From assembly GCA_031290935.1 (NCBI GenBank), contig JAISLK010000037.1, forward strand, positions 84,492 to 148,491: a DNA stretch of 64,000 bases. Reading direction: 5' to 3'. The stretch comes from Prevotellaceae bacterium. GTDB taxonomy: Bacteria > Bacteroidota > Bacteroidia > Bacteroidales > UBA932. Both the position numbers and the translations under genes were made by a program. The notes below the pieces were generated by a model that worked only from the letters and a program-made list of their open reading frames with translations, did not search any database and was not told the origin of the DNA. Below are positions 10,259-19,588 of this stretch, one piece after another (positions within the stretch are counted from its first letter, which is position 1; every line of letters begins with the position of its first letter).

Positions 10259-11545
10259 ATGACCAAAGTCCGTTTCTACCTGCGAAAACACAACACTATG
10301 AATGTAACAAGTATTTTTATGTCAATCTATTTCGGGGCTTCCAAATGGAATACAAATCTCAAAAAGTACCTTCCCCTCAAATACAGTATCGGTGAAAGCA
10401 TATCGCCCGCGCACTGGGACAAGAAAAAATGCAAGGCTGTAGAGAGCGTTAACTACCCCCAATATACGTTGCTGAATATCCGGCTCCGGATACTGGAAAA
10501 TTTGGTTCATTGCTTCGTGCTGGAGTTAAAAAATAAAAATATCATACCCAGCCATAAACGACTGCGGGATATGCTGGACATTAAATTACAAAGGGTACAC
10601 GACAGGGTGGTCTGGGATCCTGTATGCTCCTTGCCCGATTTTGTCGAACAGCATATAATGCACGTCATGCACCTCAAATCGACCGGCACCATCAACCAGT
10701 ACCGCAATACCCTGCGTATATTGACGGCGTTTGCCAAAGAGACCGGCAAAAAACTGGAGTTTGAAGATATTGATTTGAAATTTCATGCCGATTTCAGGAA
10801 ATATATGCGGGCGCAGGGTTATTCCGATTCGTACCTCAGCAACCAGATAAAATTTATCCGGTTATTTATGAATGAAGCGACCGAACTGGGGTATAACAGG
10901 CAATTGATATTTAAAAGCAGAAAGTTCGGTTTTACGACGCCGGAGACAGCCAAAATATACCTCACCGAGGCCGAAATAAACAGTATTCAACAGTTGCATA
11001 TTGAAGGCAGCATCATTTTGTCGGCCACGCGGGATTTGTTTATCGTCGGCTGCCGGACAGGCTTGCGGTTCTCCGACCTTGTCCGCCTGAACCCTTCCAA
11101 TTTTAATGAAAGTGAAAAAATCCTGCGCATCACCACGCAAAAAACCAATAAGCTGGTCTATATCCCGCTGACGGCGGATGTGATGGAAATTTGCAGGAAA
11201 TACAACTATTCCCTGCCGTATGTATCCAATGGGGTATTCAACATCCATATTAAAGAGATTGCCTGCATGGCCGGCGTGGAAGAAGATGTGGAAATAACCT
11301 CTTACAAAGGACATGAAAAGAAACGCGAAATTTTTAAAAAATATAAACTGGTAAGCGCTCATACCGCCCGCCGGAGTTTTGCGACGAACGCTTACCTCGG
11401 GGAGGTGCCGACTATCGCGATTATGAGCATCACCGGGCACCAGACGGAAAAATCTTTTATGAAATATATTCGTATCGGGAGCGAAAATAATGCCCGGCAG
11501 TTACTCTCTCATCCGTACTTTTTAAAAGACTGCAAAAAGAAATAA
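10259..11545 (+). CDS. Tyrosine-type site-specific recombinase (Bacteroides integrase type with Arm-DNA-binding and SAM-like domains)
   Basis: Catalytic signature CRTGLRFSDL ... HTARRSFATNAYL ... GHQTEKSFMKYI (R..HxxR..H..Y); N-terminal Arm-binding pattern 'YFGASKWNTNLKKYLPLKYSIGESISPAHWDKKK'. Confidence 0.92.
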   Translation: MTKVRFYLRKHNTMNVTSIFMSIYFGASKWNTNLKKYLPLKYSIGESISPAHWDKKKCKAVESVNYPQYTLLNIRLRILENLVHCFVLELKNKNIIPSHKRLRDMLDIKLQRVHDRVVWDPVCSLPDFVEQHIMHVMHLKSTGTINQYRNTLRILTAFAKETGKKLEFEDIDLKFHADFRKYMRAQGYSDSYLSNQIKFIRLFMNEATELGYNRQLIFKSRKFGFTTPETAKIYLTEAEINSIQQLHIEGSIILSATRDLFIVGCRTGLRFSDLVRLNPSNFNESEKILRITTQKTNKLVYIPLTADVMEICRKYNYSLPYVSNGVFNIHIKEIACMAGVEEDVEITSYKGHEKKREIFKKYKLVSAHTARRSFATNAYLGEVPTIAIMSITGHQTEKSFMKYIRIGSENNARQLLSHPYFLKDCKKK

Positions 11546-11605
11546 AGCGGAAAAATTCATCATAAGCGCATCCCCAGTAAACATGCAGCGGGGCAAAAGC
11601 GCTTG

Positions 11606-11613
11606 TATCTTTG
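11606..11613 (+). promoter_or_regulatory. Candidate -7 element TATCTTTG upstream of SusC (11710)
   Basis: TAnnTTTG match about 100 bp upstream of the SusC ATG. Confidence 0.5.
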
Positions 11614-11709
11614 CACACCCAAAAACAGGGCGCGTCATCCGCCTGCTTTGGCTTATATATGTAAAAAGACAGCAAATAACATTAATCAATCACTAAGCGA
11701 AAATTATTT

Positions 11710-14700
11710 ATGCACAAAATCTTTTTGATTGCCGCCTGCCTGTTTTTTACGGGCAAAGGCGTTGTGTGGGCGCAGCCCGTACAGGTAAACGGCGTGGTCA
11801 CAGAAAACCGGCAACCCCTGGCAGGCGTGTCGGTCATAGTAAAAGGAAGTTCCGCCGTCAGTATCACCGACGTCGACGGCCGCTATTCTATTGCTGCGCC
11901 GGAGGGGGCAGTACTGGTTTTCTCTTTCATGGGGCTTAAAACGCAGGAAATCGACGTGGGCAACCGTACGGTCATCAATGTGGAAATGGAAGCGGACGTG
12001 GCAGAATTGGAGGAAGTAATCGTTGTGGCGTACGGGACGGCGACGCGGCGGGCTTTCACCGGCGCAGCAAGCGTTATCAAGAGCGCGGATATTGCCAAAC
12101 GCCAATCGTCGAACATCACGAATATGCTTACAGGGCAGGTGGCGGGGCTGCAAACGGCCAGTTCCAGCGGGCAGCCGGGGGCGCCGGCGGCTATCCGTAT
12201 CCGGGGGCTGGGTTCGTATTCGGCGTCGTCGGCGCCGCTGTTTGTGGTGGACGGCATGCCCTACGAAGGCGGGCTGGAAAATATTAACGCTGCCGATATT
12301 GAATCTATCAATGTATTGAAAGACGCTACGTCGAGTTCGCTCTATGGCGCACGGGGCGCCAATGGGGTAATTATTATCACCACCAGGAGCGGCAAATCGC
12401 GCGACGCCGTTATAACAGTGGATGCAAAAGCCGGCGTCAATTCCCGCGCACTGTGCGACTACGACGTGATTAAAGACCCTGCCCTGTTTTACGAAACGCA
12501 CTACCGGGCTATCTATAACTATGCAAGCAGGCAACCCGGGCAAACCCCCGCTTCGGCGGATGCGTTTGCCAATGCCCATATGATAAACAATAATTCCTAC
12601 GGGCTTATATATAATGTGTACGATATTCCCCAGGGGGAGGCAATGATTGTAAACGGTAAACTGAATCCCGCCGCTACACTGGGGCGGATGGTTACCAGCC
12701 AGGGCGGGCAGTACTGGCTGCAGCCCGACGACTGGGCAAAGGAGGCCTACCGCCGGTCATTGCGCCAGGAGTATAACATCACCGTGAACGGCAGCAGCGA
12801 AAAGGGTTCCAACTATTTCTCGGCAGGTTTTTTGAGCGACAAGGGATTTGTGGCAGGCTCCGATTTCAGGCGGTTCACCGCCCGCGTGCGTTCCGACTGT
12901 CAGGTGAAAAAATGGTTGAAAGTTGGCGCCACGGCAGGTTATGCGCACACCGCGGGCAACTATATAGACGCTACCGGCAACAGCAGCGCAAATATTTTTT
13001 ACAGTATCCGTTCCATGGGGCCGATTTACCCGGTGTTTGTGCGGGACGCCAACAAGCAGGTGGTAACAGACCCGCAGGGGCGCCCCCTGTATGACTGGGG
13101 CGATAAAATCTACGGCGTCCGGCCGGTGATGCCGCTGTCAAATCCTGTGGCAGGGAATATGCTTAACACGAACGGCGACGATATAAATAATTTGAACGCA
13201 AATACCTTTGCAGAAATAACCTTCCTGGAGGATTTTTCATTCAAGTTGAGCGCCGGCGCCGACTGGGTGGACGACCGCACGACGGAGTTTACCAACCGTT
13301 ACTACGGGCAGTACGCCCCGTCGAACGGGATTATTCGCAAACAGCACTGGCGGCTGTTTACCGTCAATTTGCAGCAACTGTTGAACTGGAAACGCCGGTT
13401 CGGCAATCATCATTTAGACGCAATGCTCGGTCATGAGTATTATAACCGGCAGGTCGCTTTCCTTTCCGGCTCGCGGAGCAATGCGTTTAACGATGAAAAA
13501 ATGGAAATAAACGCCGCCGTATCCAACCCTTCTGCCAATTCCTACCTGACGGAATACAATATTGAAGGCTTCTTCGGGCGCGTGCAGTATGATTACGGGC
13601 AACGTTATTTTGCTTCGGCAAGCTACCGCCGCGACGGCACTTCGCGTTTCCACCCGCATCACCGGTGGGGTAACTTCTGGTCAGCCGGCGTGGCCTGGCT
13701 GGTGAATGAAGAGGCGTTCTTCCACGCGCCGCAGGTGGATTTATTAAAGTTCAAACTGAGCTATGGCTCGCAGGGAAACGATAATATCGGGGGGTACCTG
13801 TATGACGACCGTTTCCGCATTGCCACTTCGCCGGCCGGCATCGGGTTGACGGTTATCGGGCTGGGAAACCCCCGTATTACATGGGAAACAAATTATAACT
13901 TCAATGCCGGCGTGGAATTTCAGCTGTTCGATAAACGGCTGGGCGGGAATATTGAGTACTTTATTCGCCGGTCGGGCAATTTGCTGTTCAACGTGCCGCT
14001 GCCGCCTTCCTTCGGGTTCGGCAGCATCGGTGAAAATGCCGGGGCGATGCGTAATAACGGCTTTGAGCTGGAAATTACCGGTACGCCGGTAAAGAATGAG
14101 CGCCTGCTGTGGACGCTTTCTTTCCATGCCACGCATTTCGTAAATGTCATTACCAAACTGCCGGCGGCGCGAAAGGACGGTTTTGAAACGGGCAGCTACC
14201 GCATTGAGGAAGGGAAATCGCGCTATGAATGGTATATGCCGCAATATGCCGGCGTAGACGACAGCGGCCGTTCGACATGGTACGTCAATGTGAAAGACGC
14301 GGAAGGGCATATTACCGGCAGGGAGGCTACCGCCAACTATGCCCTCGCCAGCTATTATTTTTCCGGTTCGTCTATCCCCGGCCTTTTCGGCGGGATTTCC
14401 ACCGCTGTGGAAGCCGCCGGCATGGATTTCAGCTTTGCGCTGGCTTACCAGCTCGGCGGGCGCAGCTATGACGCCGGCTACGCCGCCCTGATGTACGTCC
14501 CCTCGTCCGCACAGAAAGGGTATGCATGGCATAAGGATATACAGAAAGCATGGTCGGAAAATAACCGTTCGTCCAACATCCCGCGCCTGCAATTCGCCGA
14601 CGCCTCGGTAACCAATATATCCGACCGTTTCCTGACGAGCGCTTCCTGCCTCAGCATCCAGAATATTATCGTAGGCTATACGTTTCCGAAAGCATGGACG

Positions 14701-14868
14701 TCGAAAATATACCTTTCCTCCCTGCGTATTTTCGCTGTGGCGGATAATGTCTTTCTGTTCTCGGCGCGGAAAGGTTTCGACCCGCGCCAAAGTTTCGACG
14801 GCAGCGCGTCGGCACAACAATACGCCCCGGCGCGAACCGTTTCCGCCGGCGTGTCGGTGAAGTTTTAA
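11710..14868 (+). CDS. SusC/RagA family TonB-linked outer membrane protein
   Basis: 'VNGVVTENRQPLAGVSVIVKGSSAVSITDVDGRYSI', 'IRIRGLGSYSASSAPLFVVDGMPYEGG', 'IESINVLKDATSSSLYGARGANGVIIITT'. Confidence 0.95.
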   Translation: MHKIFLIAACLFFTGKGVVWAQPVQVNGVVTENRQPLAGVSVIVKGSSAVSITDVDGRYSIAAPEGAVLVFSFMGLKTQEIDVGNRTVINVEMEADVAELEEVIVVAYGTATRRAFTGAASVIKSADIAKRQSSNITNMLTGQVAGLQTASSSGQPGAPAAIRIRGLGSYSASSAPLFVVDGMPYEGGLENINAADIESINVLKDATSSSLYGARGANGVIIITTRSGKSRDAVITVDAKAGVNSRALCDYDVIKDPALFYETHYRAIYNYASRQPGQTPASADAFANAHMINNNSYGLIYNVYDIPQGEAMIVNGKLNPAATLGRMVTSQGGQYWLQPDDWAKEAYRRSLRQEYNITVNGSSEKGSNYFSAGFLSDKGFVAGSDFRRFTARVRSDCQVKKWLKVGATAGYAHTAGNYIDATGNSSANIFYSIRSMGPIYPVFVRDANKQVVTDPQGRPLYDWGDKIYGVRPVMPLSNPVAGNMLNTNGDDINNLNANTFAEITFLEDFSFKLSAGADWVDDRTTEFTNRYYGQYAPSNGIIRKQHWRLFTVNLQQLLNWKRRFGNHHLDAMLGHEYYNRQVAFLSGSRSNAFNDEKMEINAAVSNPSANSYLTEYNIEGFFGRVQYDYGQRYFASASYRRDGTSRFHPHHRWGNFWSAGVAWLVNEEAFFHAPQVDLLKFKLSYGSQGNDNIGGYLYDDRFRIATSPAGIGLTVIGLGNPRITWETNYNFNAGVEFQLFDKRLGGNIEYFIRRSGNLLFNVPLPPSFGFGSIGENAGAMRNNGFELEITGTPVKNERLLWTLSFHATHFVNVITKLPAARKDGFETGSYRIEEGKSRYEWYMPQYAGVDDSGRSTWYVNVKDAEGHITGREATANYALASYYFSGSSIPGLFGGISTAVEAAGMDFSFALAYQLGGRSYDAGYAALMYVPSSAQKGYAWHKDIQKAWSENNRSSNIPRLQFADASVTNISDRFLTSASCLSIQNIIVGYTFPKAWTSKIYLSSLRIFAVADNVFLFSARKGFDPRQSFDGSASAQQYAPARTVSAGVSVKF

Positions 14869-14871
14869 TTT

Positions 14872-14945
14872 ACACCATATATATAATGGTACATTTTACA
14901 CCATATATATAACAGTACATTTTTACACCATAATATATATACATC
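14872..14945. repeat. Short AT-rich direct repeat, three copies of about 26-27 bp, between susC and susD
   Basis: ACACCATATATATAA(TGG/CAG)TACATTTT; ACACCAT occurs at 14872, 14898 and 14925. Confidence 0.7.
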
Positions 14946-16523
14946 ATGAAAAAATACAGGATATACCCCACCGTTGCGGCTACCGGCCGTGCATGTGTAG
15001 CCCTCCTGCTGCTATCCGGCATGGCGGGCTGCCTGAAAGAAACGTTCCCGAAAGACGATACCGCCCTTGGCCGGGAAATTGCCGGGGCCTCGCCCGGCTA
15101 CTTCGCCGCCGGCATTGACGCATGGATGATTTCCAATTCTGTGGGCGCATGGGGTTACAGCCATTATGATTTCGGCTACCCGTCCATTATGATTATGACG
15201 GATATGGAAGGGCAGGATATAGCGCCGATGAATAAATATAATACTTTCGGGGCTTTCTATACGGTGCAGAACCTGGGCCCGGATTATGTAACCGTACAGG
15301 TTCCATGGAATTTCTTTACCAAGCTGCTTAAACTGTCCAACATCGCCATCGCCGCGCTGGACAGCGCTTCCGTGAATACGGAAGCAAAAACCGTACTGGC
15401 GCAGGCGTACGCCTACCGCGCATTCGCCTATTTCCAGCTGGCGCAGCTCTACCAGTACACCTATAAGGGGCATGAACAGGCGCCGGCAGCGCCCATTGTT
15501 CCCGAAAACATCACGCTCGAGCAGGCGCGGAACAACCCCCGCGCGACGGTGGAAACAGTGTACCGGCAAATCCTCCGCGACCTTGCCGCCGCCGAAAGGC
15601 TGATGGAAAACACCCCGTATGTGCGCCCTTCGGCGGCGAAAATCAACCTGAATGTCATCCAGGGGCTGCTGGCGCGGGTATATTTGGTGATGCACGAGTT
15701 TGACAGGGCGCGGCAATACGCCGCCCTGGCCGGAAAGGGCTTCCGGCCGCTGTCCGAAGCGCAGTACTTTGACCCGGCGAGCGGGTTTAACGACCTCGCC
15801 GCACAGCAGTCATGGATATGGGGGCTGGACGTTACGGCAGAGGACGGGTGCACGAAAACCGGCATCATCAATTTCCCCGGGCAGATGTGCAATACCTACC
15901 TCGCCGGCTATGCCGCCGCGGGCTATGCCAAAATGATTGACGCCGCCCTTTACCACAGTATCCCCGACGCCGACTGGCGAAAAAAGGCATGGCTGGCGAA
16001 AGATACGGAAATCATCCCCGGCTTCCGCCTCCCGAAATACAGTTCCATGAAATTTAAACCCTGTGCCGGCGATATGAAAAACAACCGGCAGGCATGCGAC
16101 ATCCCCCTGATGCGCGTAGAAGAGATGATGCTCATCGAAGCCGAAGCAGCCGCCCGCGGAAGCGCCGGGCTGGACGCCGGGAAAAAACTGCTGGACGGCT
16201 TCCTCGCCCTGCGTACCCGGAGCGGGCAAAGCCAAACCTCGCAAGCCGCCTCCGTCGCCGGCCTGGTGGATGAAATCTGGAAACAGCGGCGTATTGAGTT
16301 CTGGGGCGAGGGGCTGTCGTTCTTCGATATCAAACGCCTTGAAAAAGGCATTACCCGCAGCTACCCCGGCACAAACCACCAAATGAACGCCCGCTACAAT
16401 ACCTCCACAACACCCTACTGGATGAATTTCTGCATCAGCCGCTCGGAAACAAATACCAACAAAGGCATCCCGCCGGAAATGAATAACCCCGAGCCGAAAA
16501 AACCGGAAGACGGGGGGATGTGA
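14946..16523 (+). CDS. RagB/SusD family lipoprotein
   Basis: Lipobox GMAGCLKETFPKD; 'KQRRIEFWGEGLSFFDIKRLEKG'; directly follows susC. Confidence 0.9.
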   Translation: MKKYRIYPTVAATGRACVALLLLSGMAGCLKETFPKDDTALGREIAGASPGYFAAGIDAWMISNSVGAWGYSHYDFGYPSIMIMTDMEGQDIAPMNKYNTFGAFYTVQNLGPDYVTVQVPWNFFTKLLKLSNIAIAALDSASVNTEAKTVLAQAYAYRAFAYFQLAQLYQYTYKGHEQAPAAPIVPENITLEQARNNPRATVETVYRQILRDLAAAERLMENTPYVRPSAAKINLNVIQGLLARVYLVMHEFDRARQYAALAGKGFRPLSEAQYFDPASGFNDLAAQQSWIWGLDVTAEDGCTKTGIINFPGQMCNTYLAGYAAAGYAKMIDAALYHSIPDADWRKKAWLAKDTEIIPGFRLPKYSSMKFKPCAGDMKNNRQACDIPLMRVEEMMLIEAEAAARGSAGLDAGKKLLDGFLALRTRSGQSQTSQAASVAGLVDEIWKQRRIEFWGEGLSFFDIKRLEKGITRSYPGTNHQMNARYNTSTTPYWMNFCISRSETNTNKGIPPEMNNPEPKKPEDGGM

Positions 16524-16590
16524 TAATGTGCTAATGTGATTAATTGTTTAATGTGATTAATTAGTCTGGCGCCGGCATGAAATCGCCAGA
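16521..16590. repeat. Heptad-arm repeat plus CTGGCGCCGG core (copy H1), including a hairpin
   Basis: TGATAATGTGCTAATGTGATTAATTG..., core at 16566-16575, stem TCTGGCG...CGCCAGA. The AT arm reappears inverted at 18866-18890. Confidence 0.6.
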
Positions 16591-16604
16591 TTATTTATTT
16601 TACG

Positions 16605-16612
16605 TATCTTTG
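16605..16612 (+). promoter_or_regulatory. Candidate -7 element TATCTTTG upstream of tpiA
   Basis: TAnnTTTG match 29 bp upstream of the ATG. Confidence 0.5.
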
Positions 16613-16640
16613 CGCGGGAAAAACCAAAACTAAAAATAAT

Positions 16641-17393
16641 ATGTATAAAAAAATTGTAGCAGGAAACTGGAAAATGAATACCACCTTCCAGGAAGGGGAA
16701 GCGCTGGTAAAGGCCATTATTGCCGGGAAAAAGGAAACGCCGGCGGATGTATCGCTGATTGTAGCGCCGCCGTTTACGCATCTTTGTTGCCTTACGGAGC
16801 CCTTGCGCAAGGCGGGTATCGGTACGGCGGCGCAAAATTGCGCGTCGGAAGAGAAAGGCGCATACACCGGCGAAGTGTCGGCAAAAATGCTGGCCTCCAT
16901 TGGCGTCGAATATTGTATTATCGGGCATTCCGAACGCCGCGAATACTATGGTGAGACGAATGAAATTTTATTCAAGAAAGTGCAGCAGGCTTTATCCGCG
17001 GGCTTGCGCCCTGTCTTTTGCGTCGGCGAAGTGCTGGCGGAACGCGAAGCCAACCGTCATTTTGAAGTGGTGGCGCAACAATTGGGCGAAGTCCTTTTGA
17101 AATTAACGCCGGCGGATTTTGCAAAAATAATTGTCGCTTACGAACCGGTATGGGCTATCGGCACCGGGAAGACGGCTACTTCGGCGCAGGCGCAGGAAAT
17201 ACATGCGCATATCCGCAAGACGCTGGCAGGCCGGTTCGGCGCGGCGGCCGAGGATACGGCTATTTTATACGGCGGCAGCTGCAAACCTTCGAATGCAAAG
17301 GAACTGTTTGCGCAGCCCGACGTCGCCGGCGGCCTGATTGGCGGCGCATCGCTCGTTGCCGACGACTTTATCGCTATCGCGAAAAGCTACTAA
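16641..17393 (+). CDS. tpiA: Triosephosphate isomerase
   Basis: 'AGNWKMNTTFQEG', 'IIGHSERREYYGE', 'VAYEPVWAIGTGKTAT', 'LYGGSCKPSNAKELFAQPDVAGGLIGGASL'. Confidence 0.98.
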   Translation: MYKKIVAGNWKMNTTFQEGEALVKAIIAGKKETPADVSLIVAPPFTHLCCLTEPLRKAGIGTAAQNCASEEKGAYTGEVSAKMLASIGVEYCIIGHSERREYYGETNEILFKKVQQALSAGLRPVFCVGEVLAEREANRHFEVVAQQLGEVLLKLTPADFAKIIVAYEPVWAIGTGKTATSAQAQEIHAHIRKTLAGRFGAAAEDTAILYGGSCKPSNAKELFAQPDVAGGLIGGASLVADDFIAIAKSY

Positions 17394-17412
17394 GGGCGCT
17401 GCATTGATGTAT

Positions 17413-17504
17413 GAGTTGAGAGTTGAAAGTTGAAAGTTGAAAGTTGAAAGTTAACTGGCGCCAGCTAATTTTCAACTTTCAACTTTCAACTCTCAACTCT
17501 CAAC
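17413..17504. repeat. Large inverted heptad repeat: (AGTTGAA)n - CTGGCGCCAG core - (TTCAACT)n (copy H2)
   Basis: Left arm 17413-17452, core 17455-17464, right arm 17465-17504; between convergent tpiA and folC. Confidence 0.85.
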
Positions 17505-18811
17505 TAAATCACTTCTGCTACCACAAAGTTACTGCCCCCGACGAAAATGACATCGCCGGGGGCAGCGCGGTTTTTGGCCATGGAGAGGGCTTCCCGTACA
17601 TTCGGGACAGTTTCGCCGGAGAGGCCGGCGGCATGGCATTGCGCCGCAAGTTCAGCGGCGTCGAGGGCGCGCGGCAAAGCGGCCTGCGTGAAATAATAGC
17701 ATGCGTCGCGCGGCAGCAGGGGCAGTATGGCCGACAAGTCTTTGTCGGCTACCACGCCAAATACGATATGCAGGCGGTTGTGCGGCATATCCGCCAGCTG
17801 TTTCAAGCTATGCTGCAGCCCGTGCGCATTGTGCCCGGTATCGCAGATGACCGTCGGGTTGCTTTCCAGTATTTCCCATCGCCCGCGCAGGCCTGTAAGG
17901 CGGGCGGCCTGTTCCAGGCCATCAAGGATGCTGCGGGTGGAAACCGCCACAGGGCGGGGAAGCGAACGCAATACTTCCAGCGCCGCCAGCGCCGTCCGGG
18001 CATTGTACCGCTGGTATTCGCCCAGCAAATCCACCGCCACGCGGAGCGCGGCCAGCGGGGCGCCGGCGTACTGCACGATGAAATGTTGCAGGCGGTCATA
18101 TACGCCGTCGGGCGTTACGTGTACGCAGTCTTTGGCAAACAGCAGCGGGGCTTTTTGCTTTGCCGCTGTTTCCCGGAATACATGTTCCGTTTCCGGCAAA
18201 GCCTCGCCAATCACTGCGGGCGTGCGCCTTTTAATAATGCCGGCTTTTTCGCGGGCGATGGCTTCCAGGGTGCCGCCGAGGTGTTCCGTATGGTCTAACC
18301 CGATGTTGGTAATCACGCTCAGCGCCGGGCGGATAATATTGGTAGCGTCCAGCCGCCCGCCCATGCCTGTTTCCACGACGGCGATATCCACTTCCCGGCG
18401 GGCAAAATAATCGAACGCCAGCGCCGTGGTCATCTCAAAAAACGACGCCCGGTTTTTTTCTATCCACGGATAATGTGCATTGACGAAATCCAGCACTGCA
18501 GCCGGGAAGATGGGGGCGCCGTTGACTTTTATACGTTCGCGGAAATCTTTCAGGTGCGGCGAGGTATATAGCCCCACCCTGTAACCCGCCGCCTGCAGGG
18601 CGGCCGCCAGCATGTGCGACACGGAGCCTTTGCCGTTCGTGCCTGCGACATGAATACATCTGTATTTACGGTGCGGATGCCCGAAGTATTTATCCAATGC
18701 TTCCGGCGTAGCCAAACCGGCTTTGTACGCCGCCTTCCCTATCGACTGGTACATCGGCAACCGTTCAAACAAACAGGCTGCCGCGTCCTCATAAATTGTA
18801 AATCGAGCCAT
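17504..18811 (-). CDS. folC: Bifunctional folylpolyglutamate synthase/dihydrofolate synthase
   Basis: 'VAGTNGKGSVSHMLAAALQAAGYRVGLYTSPHLKDFRERIKVNG', 'VVETGMGGRLDATNII', 'VICDTGHNAHG'. Confidence 0.95.
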   Translation of the reverse strand: MARFTIYEDAAACLFERLPMYQSIGKAAYKAGLATPEALDKYFGHPHRKYRCIHVAGTNGKGSVSHMLAAALQAAGYRVGLYTSPHLKDFRERIKVNGAPIFPAAVLDFVNAHYPWIEKNRASFFEMTTALAFDYFARREVDIAVVETGMGGRLDATNIIRPALSVITNIGLDHTEHLGGTLEAIAREKAGIIKRRTPAVIGEALPETEHVFRETAAKQKAPLLFAKDCVHVTPDGVYDRLQHFIVQYAGAPLAALRVAVDLLGEYQRYNARTALAALEVLRSLPRPVAVSTRSILDGLEQAARLTGLRGRWEILESNPTVICDTGHNAHGLQHSLKQLADMPHNRLHIVFGVVADKDLSAILPLLPRDACYYFTQAALPRALDAAELAAQCHAAGLSGETVPNVREALSMAKNRAAPGDVIFVGGSNFVVAEVI

Positions 18812-18817
18812 CTTTTT

Positions 18818-18890
18818 TAGTTGTAAATCATAAGTTGTAAATCACACATCGGCCGGCGCCAGCCCAATTAATCACATTAGCACATTATTT
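18818..18890. repeat. Heptad-arm repeat plus CCGGCGCCAG core (copy H3)
   Basis: AGTTGTAAATCATA/AGTTGTAAATCACA (14-bp period), core at 18853-18862, then AATTAATCACATTAGCACATTA, the reverse complement of the H1 arm. Confidence 0.6.
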
Positions 18891-19376
18891 TTTCCATTCC
18901 GCTACTTCCAGCCCGGCGATAGCGCCGTTGTCTATGGTAAACCGCAGGGCGGTGCGTACGGTATGAAAGCCATATATGCCGGCCGCCCCGGGGTTCATGT
19001 GGAGCAGGTTTAATTTTTTATCGTGCATTACTTTTAAAATATGCGAATGCCCGGAAATAAACAGCTGCGGCGGGCTTTTTAGCAATTCCTGCAGCACGGC
19101 GGGTTCATAACGCCCGGGATAACCGCCGATATGCGTCATCAACGTTTCCACCTTTTCTACGGTAAAGCGCAGCGCCGCCGGGTAAACGCGCCGGACGTCC
19201 GCGCCGTCGATATTGCCATACACGGCGCGCAGCGGTTTGAACGCCGCTATTTCATCGGCTATCGCCAAAGAGCCGATATCCCCGGCATGCCATATTTCAT
19301 CTGCGTCCTGGAAGAAACGGCGCAGTTTTTCATCCCAGAGATGATGCGTATCCGAAAGCAAGCCGACAGTTTTCAT
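18885..19376 (-). CDS. YfcE/MJ0936-type metallophosphoesterase
   Basis: 'VGLLSDTHHLWDE', 'DADEIWHAGDIGS', 'VYGNIDGADVR', 'FISGHSHI'. Start placed at MKTVGLLSD. Confidence 0.9.
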   Translation of the reverse strand: MKTVGLLSDTHHLWDEKLRRFFQDADEIWHAGDIGSLAIADEIAAFKPLRAVYGNIDGADVRRVYPAALRFTVEKVETLMTHIGGYPGRYEPAVLQELLKSPPQLFISGHSHILKVMHDKKLNLLHMNPGAAGIYGFHTVRTALRFTIDNGAIAGLEVAEWKK

Positions 19377-19588
19377 TAGCGAAAAAAAATAATGGTGCAA
19401 AAATACTATTTTTTCCGGGAAGGGAAAGGGTCGAAGGGGCAAGGGGGATGCCGCGCCGGGGATGTACCGGCGGCGAACCTTCCCGGGAGGACATTTTTGA
19501 GGTTTTATTTATCGCCGGGGCGTGGTGTAAAACGCCCCGCGGGCGTCGTTGCACAGGCTTTTTTAATGGATTTGATACTTCCGGCAGG

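Noticed and set aside
10259-11545. Integrated phage or conjugative element around the tyrosine recombinase
   Set aside because: No phage, mobilisation or transfer genes and no tRNA attachment site adjacent; it appears to be a stand-alone recombinase gene.
13744-14820. 358-aa minus-strand ORF antisense to susC
   Set aside because: Shadow ORF with no recognisable motif.
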